Shown here: positions 52,966 through 62,950 of the stretch, piece by piece
How positions within the stretch are numbered: position 1 is the first letter of the stretch
How the letters are laid out: every line of letters begins with the position of its first letter
Assembly: GCF_021655555.1 (NCBI RefSeq)
Contig: NZ_AP023086.1
Span: 5,052,685 to 5,116,684 of the forward strand
Source of the DNA: Marinagarivorans cellulosilyticus
GTDB taxonomy: Bacteria; Pseudomonadota; Gammaproteobacteria; Pseudomonadales; Cellvibrionaceae
Reading direction: 5' to 3'
DNA length: 64,000 nucleotides
Program-made: the position numbers and the translations under genes
The notes under the pieces: model-generated
The model's database searches: none
The model's input: the letters and a program-made list of their open reading frames with translations, nothing else
Told to the model about the DNA's origin: nothing

Positions 52966-55900
52966 ATGAAAGGGCCAATAGCTTTGTTTTCACAAACTCT
53001 TATTGCCATGATTACTTTATGGGTTTGTGCTACAGCACATGCTGTGAGTGACTCGTATTATGTAGCCGTGCAACATGTAAAAGATAAGCGCTATAGCGAT
53101 GCTGAGGATGTCTTTCGCACCGTCATTCGCGAATCCCAAAATCAGCCGAGCTTAGTCATGCGCAGCAAAGCTTGGCTGGCATTAACTTTATTAGCCGAAG
53201 ACCCTAAATCAGCAGAGGCTGAGGGACTAATGACGGAGTTGGTATGCAGCGCCGCGCATTTACAATCAACGAATCAACTACTAAAAGTTTGCAAAGAGAT
53301 CAGGAGCGCTCAGCCAAAATATTGGCAGCCAGAAACTCAATCCGACTTTGATGCAGTGAACTCTGCGATAACTACCGTTGCAGCGATGCAGTGGCACAAA
53401 GGCGAATACCAACGCGCACTCGATCTTATGAATCTATCTTTGCTGCAAAGCATGAATGCCCAGCCTAGTAAAAACCGTTTGCATGCGCTGAATTCGCAAA
53501 ATGTTGATAATGCCCAGACGGTATCAGAGCAATTAGCCTCAGCCCAAATCAAGCAAGCGCTCATCAAGCAGCAAATGAAAGATCAAATGCTCAATAAAAT
53601 ATCGAATAATATGGAAGTTTCAGAAGACGATATGAAAGCTGTATTGCAAGAGAATCAAAAGGCCTTGGTAGAATCACTGATGGCCGAAGTGATCGCAAAA
53701 CAGCAGATGCCAAATAACAAGAGAGAAAAAAACCAAGAAATCAGTGATAAAAAATTAGCGCGAATTGCCGCCTCTGAACATAAGGTTTTTCGAAGGCTGG
53801 CAAGCAAGATGAGTTGCCAAGCCCTCAATGATGATGGTGAAGAGATGAGTGTGCAATCTATACACAATAATCAGCTGAGCTTTATCGCTGGCGCATTGGA
53901 AGCATTTAAAGGGCAGGGTATTCAAAGCTTTAAGATAATACAGCGGCCAACCTTAAAAAGCCTAAATACCTTTTTGGATACCCAGCAGCAATTTTTAGCA
54001 AAAGAAAAAACATTTATTGGCAATAACGATAAGATATCGAGGGCGGCACTCGATTGTTTTAAACGGTTAAAGCTGCAGCAGCACATCAGCCAAGCTTTAT
54101 TAGTGGCTTTAGTGCGCCCCGCCAGGCCCCATCGCAGCGAAAAATACCTCAAGCAAGTTATTGATACTGCCCGCCGATTGAGAGCCAGCCAGCGTTTTAG
54201 CCACTCAAGCATGACTATGGAAGCTGCAATAGAGCATTATGTGCTTGGCACTTTTTATCTTCAGTCAAACCAAAAAGACCAAGCGATGATTGAATTGGAT
54301 CAAGCATTTTCTTTGGTGAATATCGAACCTCAATTAATCGCTTCCCCAGAAATGGTTTACTTAGGGCAAATCTTTCGAGCAAAAATTTTGCAGTCTATGG
54401 CCCCGCTAGCTGAGCCAGCTGGCCCTATTTCTAAGCGACTGCAAAACCAGTTGGCAGTATTGCTGCAAGATGCGGAGCAATTAAAAAACAATATTGCCCG
54501 CCAGCTGAGCCTAACCCCAGAGCAAGCCCAGCAGGCACAGCTTGATCACACCAAGCAGCTAACAGGCAGCCTTCTTCAGGGTGAAGACATTAAGAGCATG
54601 ATGCAAAAGGTCGATAGTTTAGTGGCAAGCGCCAATAGTGATAAGGGTAGCCCTAGCGCTAAGCTGAGTGAAATTGCCAATATGATCAACAGCGGCGCAA
54701 TGGATAAGAAAATATTAGAGCTGCAAAAGCAAATGGAGTCGCAATCGCCTATACAGCAGGAAGATGTTCTGGGCCTAGATATCGAGCGAGAGTATCAGTT
54801 TTATAATAATCACGCTCTTCTTTTATTGCAGCTGGTTAATATACAGCTTGATCTCAATAATAAAAATGCGGCAAGAGAGCAGTTTGCTAAAGCGAATGCG
54901 TATACACAAGAGTTTGCGTTTTGGGTGGGTCGGCGTACACAAGGGTATTTGCAGTACACGCAAGCAAGAGTGTTTGAAAATAATCGTCAGTTTGAGAAAG
55001 CCAGTACAGCCTACATGGCTGCCGTTAGTGCCTGGTATTTTACGCCTCGCTCTTCATATCAAATACTTTGGAGCCCTTTAATATATGACACAGAAATATT
55101 AGAGCGAGCCGCGAGTTTTGAAATTTCACAAAATGATGCAACAAAAGCCTTTAGTTACCTAGAGCTTGCACGTGATGTGGGCTCCGATAAAATCGATCTT
55201 TATGGCAGTTTAACCAGTGAAGGCCTAGCGAATGAAGACCGCTCACTACAGCAAAAGCTAGCCGAGCTTACGCAACTTGCCGAGCAAAAAGCAAAGCAAC
55301 AAGGTGATTTGGAAGCGCTTAATACGGCAATGGCCAATGCAACATTGGCAGAGCAAGCGGGCCACCGTAACCGGTTAGATAAAAACTATCAGCTGCTTAG
55401 GGGCATAAATGCGATAACTGCTTGGTTAGACCCTGCGGTATTTGCACCGTTTGTGGATGCATTAGTACAGCAAATTTCGCGCCGCCAAAGCCATAATCTT
55501 CATCAAAAGCGCATCGACTTTTTGTATCAGCAGCAAAGCTTAGTTTCTTCTGCGAGTTTGAATTTTCACAGCTTTGGGCAGCAAAAATTGGGGGCTGATC
55601 TGGCAGCCGCTGTTCAGCAAAAAATCGCACAAGGCAGTTTGCTGTTATCGGTGTGGATGGGGCAAACATCAACTTATATTCTCGCATTAGATAAAAACGA
55701 TATTCGTGCACATCAGGTGGCAAGTGAACCCTTATTGCATTTGGTAAAAGCATTTAACGTTGCCTTAAAACCTCAGCATGGAGTATTGGTTTACGAAAAA
55801 TTACTGGAGCCATATTTAAATCGACCTTATACAAGTATTATTTCTATCGCTAATGGCCCTTTACGCAATACGCCTGTGGCAGCATTAAAGGCTGAGCAAA

Positions 55901-56565
55901 ATGGGCGGCGATGGTTGGGTGATCAATATCTGTTACGTACAGTGCCAACCGCTAGGCAGCTTTTAGCCCAAGCGAGTAAACAAAGCGCTAAGCAAGTACT
56001 TGTTTTAGATGGCTCAGCTGTTCCTGGCGAAGAGGTATTAGCCACTTCAGAGGTTGCAGTCATTAAAGAAATGTACAGCGCAACGCACCTCGTCTCTGGC
56101 CAGTTAACAAAAAATAATTTGCTGGAGAAAATGCCGGAATATAGTGTTGTGCACTTTGCGGGGCATTCTAAAGTGAATGATGAATTTCCAGATTTTTCGT
56201 ATTTAGCGCTTTTTAATGAGCGGGTATATGCTCTTGAGCTGGAACAGTTATCCCTAGCAGGCGTGAAATTATTGGTACTAGGCAGTTGCGAATCGGCAGC
56301 ACATGCCGATAGTGCTTTGGGCAATGAGTTCTCTTCTTTGCAAGAATCATTTTTAACCGCTGGCGCTGATGCAGTAGTGGCTAATTTATTCCCTGTTAAT
56401 GACCAAGTGGCTAGCGATTTTATGGCTGAGTTTTATAAGCACCTAGCCAAAGGCCTAGCCAAAGACCATGCCTTACAATTAGCGCAGCAATACATTAGAA
56501 CAAGCAAACCCAACCCGAAAGACTGGGCAGGGTTTGTGTTGAGCGGTAGTGAATCGCCATTGTAA
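52966..56565 (+). CDS. exported TPR-CHAT caspase-like protease
   Basis: 1199 residues. Signal peptide about 1-26 (LWVCATAHA|VSD), helical TPR-rich body (about 30-830) with Gln/Lys/Asn-rich coiled regions (about 190-260, 490-620), and a C-terminal CHAT domain (about 870-1199). The catalytic dyad is explicit: His1067 in HFAGHS and Cys1108 in LGSCES, 41 residues apart; DAVVANLFPVND and KDWAGFVLSG are typical CHAT blocks. CHAT proteins are clan CD peptidases related to caspases and separase, often activated by sensor partners; most are cytoplasmic, while this one carries a signal peptide. Co-directional with the two preceding envelope proteins. Substrate unknown. Confidence 0.85.
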   Translation: MKGPIALFSQTLIAMITLWVCATAHAVSDSYYVAVQHVKDKRYSDAEDVFRTVIRESQNQPSLVMRSKAWLALTLLAEDPKSAEAEGLMTELVCSAAHLQSTNQLLKVCKEIRSAQPKYWQPETQSDFDAVNSAITTVAAMQWHKGEYQRALDLMNLSLLQSMNAQPSKNRLHALNSQNVDNAQTVSEQLASAQIKQALIKQQMKDQMLNKISNNMEVSEDDMKAVLQENQKALVESLMAEVIAKQQMPNNKREKNQEISDKKLARIAASEHKVFRRLASKMSCQALNDDGEEMSVQSIHNNQLSFIAGALEAFKGQGIQSFKIIQRPTLKSLNTFLDTQQQFLAKEKTFIGNNDKISRAALDCFKRLKLQQHISQALLVALVRPARPHRSEKYLKQVIDTARRLRASQRFSHSSMTMEAAIEHYVLGTFYLQSNQKDQAMIELDQAFSLVNIEPQLIASPEMVYLGQIFRAKILQSMAPLAEPAGPISKRLQNQLAVLLQDAEQLKNNIARQLSLTPEQAQQAQLDHTKQLTGSLLQGEDIKSMMQKVDSLVASANSDKGSPSAKLSEIANMINSGAMDKKILELQKQMESQSPIQQEDVLGLDIEREYQFYNNHALLLLQLVNIQLDLNNKNAAREQFAKANAYTQEFAFWVGRRTQGYLQYTQARVFENNRQFEKASTAYMAAVSAWYFTPRSSYQILWSPLIYDTEILERAASFEISQNDATKAFSYLELARDVGSDKIDLYGSLTSEGLANEDRSLQQKLAELTQLAEQKAKQQGDLEALNTAMANATLAEQAGHRNRLDKNYQLLRGINAITAWLDPAVFAPFVDALVQQISRRQSHNLHQKRIDFLYQQQSLVSSASLNFHSFGQQKLGADLAAAVQQKIAQGSLLLSVWMGQTSTYILALDKNDIRAHQVASEPLLHLVKAFNVALKPQHGVLVYEKLLEPYLNRPYTSIISIANGPLRNTPVAALKAEQNGRRWLGDQYLLRTVPTARQLLAQASKQSAKQVLVLDGSAVPGEEVLATSEVAVIKEMYSATHLVSGQLTKNNLLEKMPEYSVVHFAGHSKVNDEFPDFSYLALFNERVYALELEQLSLAGVKLLVLGSCESAAHADSALGNEFSSLQESFLTAGADAVVANLFPVNDQVASDFMAEFYKHLAKGLAKDHALQLAQQYIRTSKPNPKDWAGFVLSGSESPL

Positions 56566-56768
56566 CCAACAAGCCGACAGACAGTAGCTTCGCAAAGTAC
56601 CATGCGCTCTGTGAATCGAGTGGTTCGTAGTGCTCTAAAATATTGTCGAGCCTTGCGGATATTGAAAGTTTAACGATAGCACCGAGGGATGATGTCAGCC
56701 AAAGCTAAAGCCACATGCAGTATGCTTAGCGTAGGCCAATCGTTTAGTGCCAACATGATAAATACTCA

Positions 56769-57118
56769 GAATTGCGTTTGCAGGTTAGGGATAAGCATGC
56801 TCTGAGCTATGGTTCAGCCGGTCAGCGCATGCTTATTGAATTATTGTAGTCCGAAGAAATATCAACAACGCGCTACATGATGCGTGAAGAAGGTGTAGTC
56901 AGTAAGCAAAAGCCTTACCCGAAGGGTGCGATGCCTCTCTGATTACCCCAAACTTACTCACGCGTCAGTTTGATGTGACATCCATTAATCGTTGGTGGAG
57001 TGGCGACATTACTTATGCGTGGACACAACAAGGCTGGGTATATTTGGCGGTGGTGATTGATTTAATTAGCCGCAGAGTGATTGCTCATGAAGTGTCGAGC
57101 AGTCCATATATGCCCTAG
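56769..57118 (+). pseudogene. IS3-family transposase (OrfB) remnant
   Basis: Degenerate integrase-core ORF. Readable parts: an N-terminal helix-turn segment (HALSYGSAGQRMLIELL, stop, STTRYMMREEGVVSKQKP), a further stop with a frame change, then the DDE core start NRWWSGDITYAW and GWVYLAVVIDLISRRVIAHEV, ending at a TAG at 57116-57118. The catalytic DIT Asp is present; the rest of the core, including the last Glu, is missing. No terminal repeats found. The surrounding 56566-57281 has no intact gene. Confidence 0.75.
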
Positions 57119-57281
57119 AAAAAACTTCAATACACGCATGCCCCCCGCAAAGAAATCCGAGGCTGGATAATTTGGCCATAGGTCACTCAGGTGTCACCCT
57201 TAATAATCAAGACTACTCTTTACGCAGCACACTTTATGAATAAAAATGGCAATTACTTAAAAACCCATTAAATGCATTCAT

Positions 57282-58178
57282 ATGATAGAGCGTATACACC
57301 TCAATATTCTGCGAGAAGTCGACCGCAAGGGGACACTCACCAAAGCCGCTGATGCGCTGCACCTTACTCAATCCGCGCTTAGCCACGCCATCAAAAAGCT
57401 AGAGCAGCAGCTCGATACCGCTATATGGACAAAAGAGGGTCGCCTTCTGCGCTTAACGCCAGCCGGCAACGCTGTTTTATCACTGGCAAACCGTGTATTA
57501 CCGCAGTTTGAGCAAGTCGAAGCGCACGCTGCCCAAATTGCCGCAGGGCAGCGCGGTAGCCTGCGCATAGGCATGGAATGCCACCCTTGTTACCAGTGGT
57601 TATTAACCGTTGTTGCAGATTTTTTAGCGGATTTCCCCGATGTGGATATAGATGTACGGCAAGCTTTTCAATTTGGCGGTATGGCTGCGCTGGCACACCA
57701 TGATATTGATTTGCTGGTAACCCCCGACCCAGTGCAAAAAGCTGGCTTTATTTTTACGCCCGTTTTTGCCTACGAGCTTGTATTAGTCATGGCTACGCAG
57801 CACACACTAAGCCAACAAGCCTATATTCAACCGAAAGACCTAGCCGACCAAACACTTTATACCTACCCTGTAGCCACAGAGCGCTTAGATATTTTTAGTC
57901 AATTTTTGATGCCGGCCAACATTTCACCGCGCCAACATAAAGTACTAGAAACCACCGAAATTTTGCTACACATGGCCGCAGCCAACAGAGGAGTCACGCC
58001 TTTACCGCAATGGTTGCTAGAGGTTACAGGCGCGCAACTGCCGCTGGTAGGTAAACGCTTGGGGGCTAACGGCCTAAAAAAATCCATTTATTTAGGTATA
58101 CGTGAAAGCGATAAAAGCATTGATTACATCAACCAATTTATTCAACGAGCCAAAAAAGAAAACGCCAGCAAAGGGTAA
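57282..58178 (+). CDS. metR: LysR-type regulator MetR
   Basis: 298 residues. N-terminal LysR HTH (DRKGTLTKAADALHLTQSALSHAIKKLEQQL), and an effector domain with MetR landmarks: GMECHPCYQWL, LVTPDPVQKAGFIFTPVF-YELVLVMA and YPVATERLDIFSQFLMPA, which align with the E. coli MetR blocks. MetR activates methionine-pathway genes (metE, metH, metA) with homocysteine as co-effector. It sits beside an aldo/keto reductase gene (convergent) rather than metE. Start ATG 57282. Confidence 0.85.
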   Translation: MIERIHLNILREVDRKGTLTKAADALHLTQSALSHAIKKLEQQLDTAIWTKEGRLLRLTPAGNAVLSLANRVLPQFEQVEAHAAQIAAGQRGSLRIGMECHPCYQWLLTVVADFLADFPDVDIDVRQAFQFGGMAALAHHDIDLLVTPDPVQKAGFIFTPVFAYELVLVMATQHTLSQQAYIQPKDLADQTLYTYPVATERLDIFSQFLMPANISPRQHKVLETTEILLHMAAANRGVTPLPQWLLEVTGAQLPLVGKRLGANGLKKSIYLGIRESDKSIDYINQFIQRAKKENASKG

Positions 58179-58217
58179 GTGCTAGCGTTCGGTCGCGGTT
58201 AAATTCAAGACTAAATA

Positions 58218-59177
58218 CTATTCGTCATAAGGCCTAACATTTTCGTCGTAAAAGCTGGCAATCTTTTGTCGCAATTCTTCAGATAGCGATGGCATTGCTG
58301 CTGCCTTGGCAAACGAGTTAACTTGCTCAACGGACAGCGCGCCAATCAATACGCTGGAAACCTCATCAAAGTCCAACAGCCAACGAAGAGCCATTTGCTC
58401 TAACGTCATACCCTCTGGAACTAATTCTTTAATTTTTTGTAGCATGCTGCGCTGCTGAAGCCGGCTGCGCTCAAGATAGCTATACGCCTTTTTTTGCTCC
58501 GGTGTAGACGTGACCGTAACCGGGCTAAACAAACCATGAGCAAAGGGCTCGCGCGCCACAATGGCAACATCGTTAGCCCTTGCACTCGCAAACAGTTGCT
58601 CGGCAGGCTTTTGATGACACACATTAATAACAACTTCTATAGAGGTTAAGCCAGTGCGCTCGATGCAACTTAGGGCTTCATCCACGGTATCTACGCATGC
58701 ACCAAAGTGTTTAATAAGGCCCTGGCGCTTGAAATCATCCAGCCAAGCCCATAATTGCTCACTGCGTAATATGCGCTCTGGTAAACGGTGTAAATGCAAA
58801 ACATCTAAGCTATCAACTTGCAAACGCTCTAGCGAACCCTCGATGCTGCGTCGCATACGGTCATACTGATGGCGATCTGGAAATAGCTCTTTTGCCCGCC
58901 CCGCCTTAGTAGCAACTAATCGGCTACCTTTGTTTTTCTTCTGCCATGCGCCAAGACGGCTTTCGCTTAAACCATTGCCATAAACATCTGCCGTATCCCA
59001 AAAATTAATACCGCAATTATCTGCTGCAGCCAACACAGAAAAGGCCCGCATATTTTCTTCAACGCCAAATTCTCGACCGATCAAATCACAGGCTAAACCT
59101 ATCTCCGACACTGGAATTTTACTTTTACCCAAAAGACGTTTTGAAACAACCGGTTTAACTTTGTCTAGTACCGTCAT
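58218..59177 (-). CDS. aldo/keto reductase
   Basis: 319 residues, TIM-barrel NADP-dependent oxidoreductase. Catalytic tetrad visible: Asp and Tyr in DTADVYGNG, Lys in ATKAGRA, His in LHLHRLPE. It has the usual C-terminal cofactor region (SSVLIGALSVEQVNSF). General reductase of aldehydes or sugars; the substrate cannot be told. The gene is convergent with metR (about 40 bases between stops). Confidence 0.9.
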   Translation of the reverse strand: MTVLDKVKPVVSKRLLGKSKIPVSEIGLACDLIGREFGVEENMRAFSVLAAADNCGINFWDTADVYGNGLSESRLGAWQKKNKGSRLVATKAGRAKELFPDRHQYDRMRRSIEGSLERLQVDSLDVLHLHRLPERILRSEQLWAWLDDFKRQGLIKHFGACVDTVDEALSCIERTGLTSIEVVINVCHQKPAEQLFASARANDVAIVAREPFAHGLFSPVTVTSTPEQKKAYSYLERSRLQQRSMLQKIKELVPEGMTLEQMALRWLLDFDEVSSVLIGALSVEQVNSFAKAAAMPSLSEELRQKIASFYDENVRPYDE

Positions 59178-59529
59178 GACTTTACCCTAAATACTTCATT
59201 TTTATAAAACTGGCGTTAATGCCTTTATCCGCCGCTATAAAATAAAACTGAAGCTAAATGTTTTTAATAAATGGGGCCGTCATTGACCCACAAAAGGAGA
59301 GCTTTAACACCTTAGATATTTTTATCGTGGTGTTTTATTGTGTATTTTTAATTCCTTACTAAAGCTACCCAACCCGCGATGCATGCTCAGCTACTGCAAT
59401 ACTTCTGTTTTATTTTTTCCTTGCTTTAACGCAGCTGAATACGCAACTTTTTATATTGCTTCTGAACCTGTGCCCTTGTTGCGCGAAATACCATTAGGCA
59501 TCTGCGTTCAAGTCTTATTGTTATTGAAG

Positions 59530-59543
59530 TGTAAACGTTTGCA
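59530..59543. promoter_or_regulatory. LacI-type operator-like palindrome 1
   Basis: TGTAAACGTTTGCA: central CG dyad with one mismatched pair, the form bound by LacI/GalR-family repressors. It lies about 350 bases upstream of the aldo/keto reductase start. Confidence 0.45.
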
Positions 59544-59701
59544 TTTGGTGCCAAAAGCACCACCAATATTTAACAATTCACCGATTAGCATTAAAAGTAC
59601 TGTTAAAAACAACGTTAATGTGACTGCTTTTAAGCTATATATGCGCTTTTTAAGCACTAATCTGGCTCTCAATGTATTACAAAACCACCCCAAACCTCCA
59701 G

Positions 59702-59717
59702 ATGTAAACGGTTACAT
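59702..59717. promoter_or_regulatory. LacI-type operator-like palindrome 2
   Basis: ATGTAAACGGTTACAT: near-perfect dyad (one mismatched pair) of the same type as the one at 59530, about 170 bases away, a spacing compatible with looping. No gene obviously starts beside it. Confidence 0.45.
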
Positions 59718-60006
59718 TTTAATCTAAGCTTGCTAAACATCACATTTTTTGGAGATTTAGCGGCAAAAATGAGACCTACGACAACTACACAGAAGTTAGC
59801 AATTATGGTAATAGTAACTGGCACTTTTAGTAAAACATTAGCAAGATCAGTAACTAAGCGTGTAAATATAAGAAGGAGGTATTTAAAGGCAAGAAAACCC
59901 TTAAAAAAACAGCATAGAACCCAAGGTCTCAGCACCAAATGACGACTAGCTCGGAACGGCTCCATCGAAACGGATATGCAACATGACCGGCAAATTAAGT
60001 ACCGCA

Positions 60007-60204
60007 GGTAACTATTCAGCCATAAAAGTTATTGCTTACTCGGGACTAATTGATTGTTTACGCGCTGAGATCACGTACATAGCGCCCAGCCCCTGCAAGG
60101 GTGCGTGTGGGTAGACTGTGCAGGACCACACAGTCGTAGATGGCTTGAGCGGCCTAGAAAATGATCAATTAGAGTTCAATTGTGCAGATGGCTGAATAGT
60201 TGCC
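60007..60204. mobile_element. 198-bp MITE-like element with nested inverted repeats
   Basis: Terminal inverted repeats of 17 bp with one mismatch: GGTAACTATTCAGCCAT (60007-60023) and ATGGCTGAATAGTTGCC (60188-60204). Inner arms CTAATTGAT (60046-60054) / ATCAATTAG (60164-60172) and a central hairpin GACTGTG (60114-60120) / CACAGTC (60129-60135). No coding capacity. The GTAA-type ends recall IS66-group elements, from which it may derive, but no target-site duplication is seen. Confidence 0.6.
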
Positions 60205-60302
60205 ACCACAAAAGCCTGACAATCCCCCTGCCGCTAAAGCTAAATAGATCGCCTAAAGCTAACTCAAATCCCCAGCAACAGGCATAAGAAGGGCTTGCTC
60301 AT

Positions 60303-60331
60303 AAAAAAACCGGCGCGAGGCGCCGGCTTTT
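60303..60331. terminator. terminator of the CE15 gene (bidirectional)
   Basis: A-run, CCGGCG (60310-60315), 5-nt loop, CGCCGG (60321-60326), T-run. Lies directly after the stop of the leftward CE15 gene. Confidence 0.85.
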
Positions 60332-60348
60332 AACCATTACAGCTTGTG

Positions 60349-62262
60349 CTATTCCACTGAAAGGTCTAAGTCACCCGTTAAGTTAGGGACAGTCCAGTCA
60401 ATCCATTCATCAATACTAATAGCGCCGTAATCGGTGGCGACAGTACCAGTATTGCCGCTCTGCCCCAATAGGAAGCGGTTGATATTTTGCGTTAGCGGCT
60501 GATTGAAGGCGCTATGCCAGCTGCAGTGAGACTGCCCTTCAGCCACAAAAGTCACGGCATCTTCAACACCCAAAGCCTCATAAATTCGCTTACCGGCCAT
60601 GGTGGCGGCATAAGTAGATTCAAAGTTCAGCCCGCGCCAATCGGTAAGCCGGCCATGGTTATCAATAACAAGCAAACCGCGCGGCGCGATAAGACCTACC
60701 ACCTCGTGAGTATCAACAGGCAATCTATCGGTTTGATTTACTAAGGTGAATGCCGATGGTGAGAACCAAGGGCGATAGCCTGTCGTTGCGTGGGAGGGCT
60801 GCTCACCACCTGCGCCTGGGCCATTAAGGTCAGGAATAAGCTTCAATGACGATAAACCGCCTACACCCGATTCTACTGGGATAGTCAGCGCAATACGGCC
60901 ATCAAATGCTCCGGCGATAAAGGCCGCCTTACCCAGGCGTGAACAACCCGTTACGGCTAATCGCTGTGCGTTAATGACGCCAGGGTTGGCCTCCAGTACA
61001 TCAATCAAGCGGCTAACGCCCCACGACCAAGCCGTCAACATGCCCGCATTGGTTTGCCCCTGATAGAGTGAGAAGAATGGCCCACTAAGCGAGTTAGTAT
61101 CGATAGCTAAATCTGCAGAGTTAAAGTTAATAACAGCAACACCGTTTTGCCTAAACAATGCAGACATTTCTGGTGCCGCCGAGAATGCAATAACTGCAGG
61201 GAATGGCCCAGAACCCGAAGGCGTAGTCACAGAAGCGCTAAAGTTTAGGCTTTTGCCTTCGTGCATTACATTCACCGAAATGCTGCTAGCGCTGACAGTT
61301 CCAGATACGCTATCAGGTTTCGGGGGTTTTTCGCCGTAAATATAGTTGTAAGCTTGTTTTAATATTTCTTGGCGACGACAACGCCATTCACTCTTGTCGG
61401 TCATGCGTGTGCCGTCAAGCTTAGTAAATGGGTCTGGTAAATTAGGGTTATTAGGCAGTGAACTACCATTAGGCAGCGAACCTACGGCACAATCGGCACC
61501 TGGGTTTTCCGCCGAAACTGGTGGTGGCGGCGGTGGTGGCGGCTCCACAAAAGCGCCATTAGATGAATACACCGTAATGCCGCTTAAGGTTGCATTATCT
61601 TCTAACTTTTCTAATGTGATAGTCAGCGTTTCATCGTCCACCACGACATTATCCTGCCTAACCGTGTACGCAGTATCATGGCCATGGTTCGCAAAAATAT
61701 CGAAATTATCAAGTACCGTTTGCCCCTCAATGCTCGCATTAAAAGTACGTGCACCCGCGGCAGTTTGATACATTTCCACAAAATGTAATTCAACAGCATA
61801 AGTCGCGTTGGTCACCGGTACTTGATAAGTGAAATCGCCATAGCGCTCAGACTGATACAAGGCATCATCCGTTGTTCCATCAATGCTATCAGACGTTGTA
61901 TTGGGAGTACCCGACGACGCGAAACGGTCGGCAATATACGGGTTACCTTGCACGGTCATTTCTCCACCGCCAACATTAATGCCCATTAAAAACGGCATTG
62001 TGCCCGATGAGCCCATACTGCTTGAGGAAACTGCAATACTAGAGCTGCTAACAGGCTGCGAGCTTGAAGAAACTGGAGCTACTGATGAAGAGCTGACAAT
62101 CGCAGGCACGCTGCTTGATACAACAGCAGCCGCACTGCTGTCCGCAACCGTGGACGATGATGTATCTCCGCCGGTACAACCCGAAAGCAACGTAGCAGCT
62201 GCCACGGCAGCCACCAACGGAATACGTTTAGCTGATAAATATTGCATAGTATTATTGACCAT
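60349..62262 (-). CDS. malectin-domain / CE15 glucuronoyl esterase lipoprotein
   Basis: 637 residues (start 62262; an in-frame ATG at 62247 is equally plausible). Lipobox (ATLLSGC, about 29), polyserine linker to about 88, malectin/CBM57 domain (about 90-240) nearly the same as that of the CE1-like protein at 33.5 kb, a polyproline linker, then the CE15 catalytic domain (about 255-637): nucleophile Ser in GCSRLGKAA, acid residue region PVESGVGG, and His in GQSHCSWH. CE15 enzymes cleave the 4-O-methyl-glucuronate ester linking xylan to lignin, freeing hemicellulose. Cell-surface anchored; single gene. Confidence 0.9.
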   Translation of the reverse strand: MVNNTMQYLSAKRIPLVAAVAAATLLSGCTGGDTSSSTVADSSAAAVVSSSVPAIVSSSSVAPVSSSSQPVSSSSIAVSSSSMGSSGTMPFLMGINVGGGEMTVQGNPYIADRFASSGTPNTTSDSIDGTTDDALYQSERYGDFTYQVPVTNATYAVELHFVEMYQTAAGARTFNASIEGQTVLDNFDIFANHGHDTAYTVRQDNVVVDDETLTITLEKLEDNATLSGITVYSSNGAFVEPPPPPPPPVSAENPGADCAVGSLPNGSSLPNNPNLPDPFTKLDGTRMTDKSEWRCRRQEILKQAYNYIYGEKPPKPDSVSGTVSASSISVNVMHEGKSLNFSASVTTPSGSGPFPAVIAFSAAPEMSALFRQNGVAVINFNSADLAIDTNSLSGPFFSLYQGQTNAGMLTAWSWGVSRLIDVLEANPGVINAQRLAVTGCSRLGKAAFIAGAFDGRIALTIPVESGVGGLSSLKLIPDLNGPGAGGEQPSHATTGYRPWFSPSAFTLVNQTDRLPVDTHEVVGLIAPRGLLVIDNHGRLTDWRGLNFESTYAATMAGKRIYEALGVEDAVTFVAEGQSHCSWHSAFNQPLTQNINRFLLGQSGNTGTVATDYGAISIDEWIDWTVPNLTGDLDLSVE

Positions 62263-62804
62263 TATTATTGTGAATTTGGCAAATTAAGAATTTTTCAAGC
62301 CCAACACTGACTTACTGCCCATAAGTACCATTTTCTAGAAGCTATCGAGTAAACCGTACTGCCCATATCCTTGTACTGCTTCACAATTATTCAATCAATA
62401 TTAAAGCGGGGTAAAAATTACAAACCCCGAAGATAAATAAATATATTCCCTTTGTGACTATAAGAAGCTCAGCAAAACATAATCGTACTTTACCCACTAA
62501 ATGACCCTTCGCGCGCACCGTTCACGGCATTAATAAAGGCGCCACAGAAAGATTTGGGTAACCGACCGATGCTTTATTCTTTTATCCGCCCCCTTAATCT
62601 ACAGCGCTAACTGCTTTATATAACAATTGCAGTATCCATATGCCAGATTAATAGAATCAGCTTTTTAAAGAGCAGTCCTCCCCCAAAAAATAACGCTAGG
62701 CAACAAAAACTACCAATAGTCCTGATGGTTCGAAAAATGTAGCAGCCTAGTCCAGCCAGGGACTTCAATGAGAGACGATACTTTCCATAAAATGAGGTGT
62801 TAAT

Positions 62805-62921
62805 ATGACCCGTAATTGAGCCTATAGAGCTGAGTTCAAGAAAGAATCGATGAAAGCGGATTCAGGCACTATTGATGAGCGAGCGGACTCGCTTAGGCGC
62901 CGAAAGGTAAGTGAGATCTAA
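62805..62921 (+). pseudogene. possible IS3 OrfA N-terminal remnant
   Basis: ATG, an early in-frame TGA, then AYRAEFKKESMKADSGTID and a TAA at 62919-62921. The AEFKKE block resembles the start of IS3-type OrfA (HTH transposase subunit). Too short to be certain. Confidence 0.35.
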
Positions 62922-62950
62922 TAATGCTGACTACTGAATCTTAATATTCC

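Larger units (their letters stand above)
59178..60006. other. gene-free stretch with LacI-type palindromes
   Basis: About 830 bases upstream of the aldo/keto reductase gene (leftward). Frames of 60-130 codons here have poor composition and no ribosome-binding sites. It contains two LacI-family-like dyads (see entries) and the probable promoter of the reductase. Confidence 0.4.

Noticed and set aside
59338..59942. Frames of 70-130 codons on both strands
   Set aside because: AT-rich, no ribosome-binding sites, and repeated protein strings are explained by the two LacI-type palindromes.
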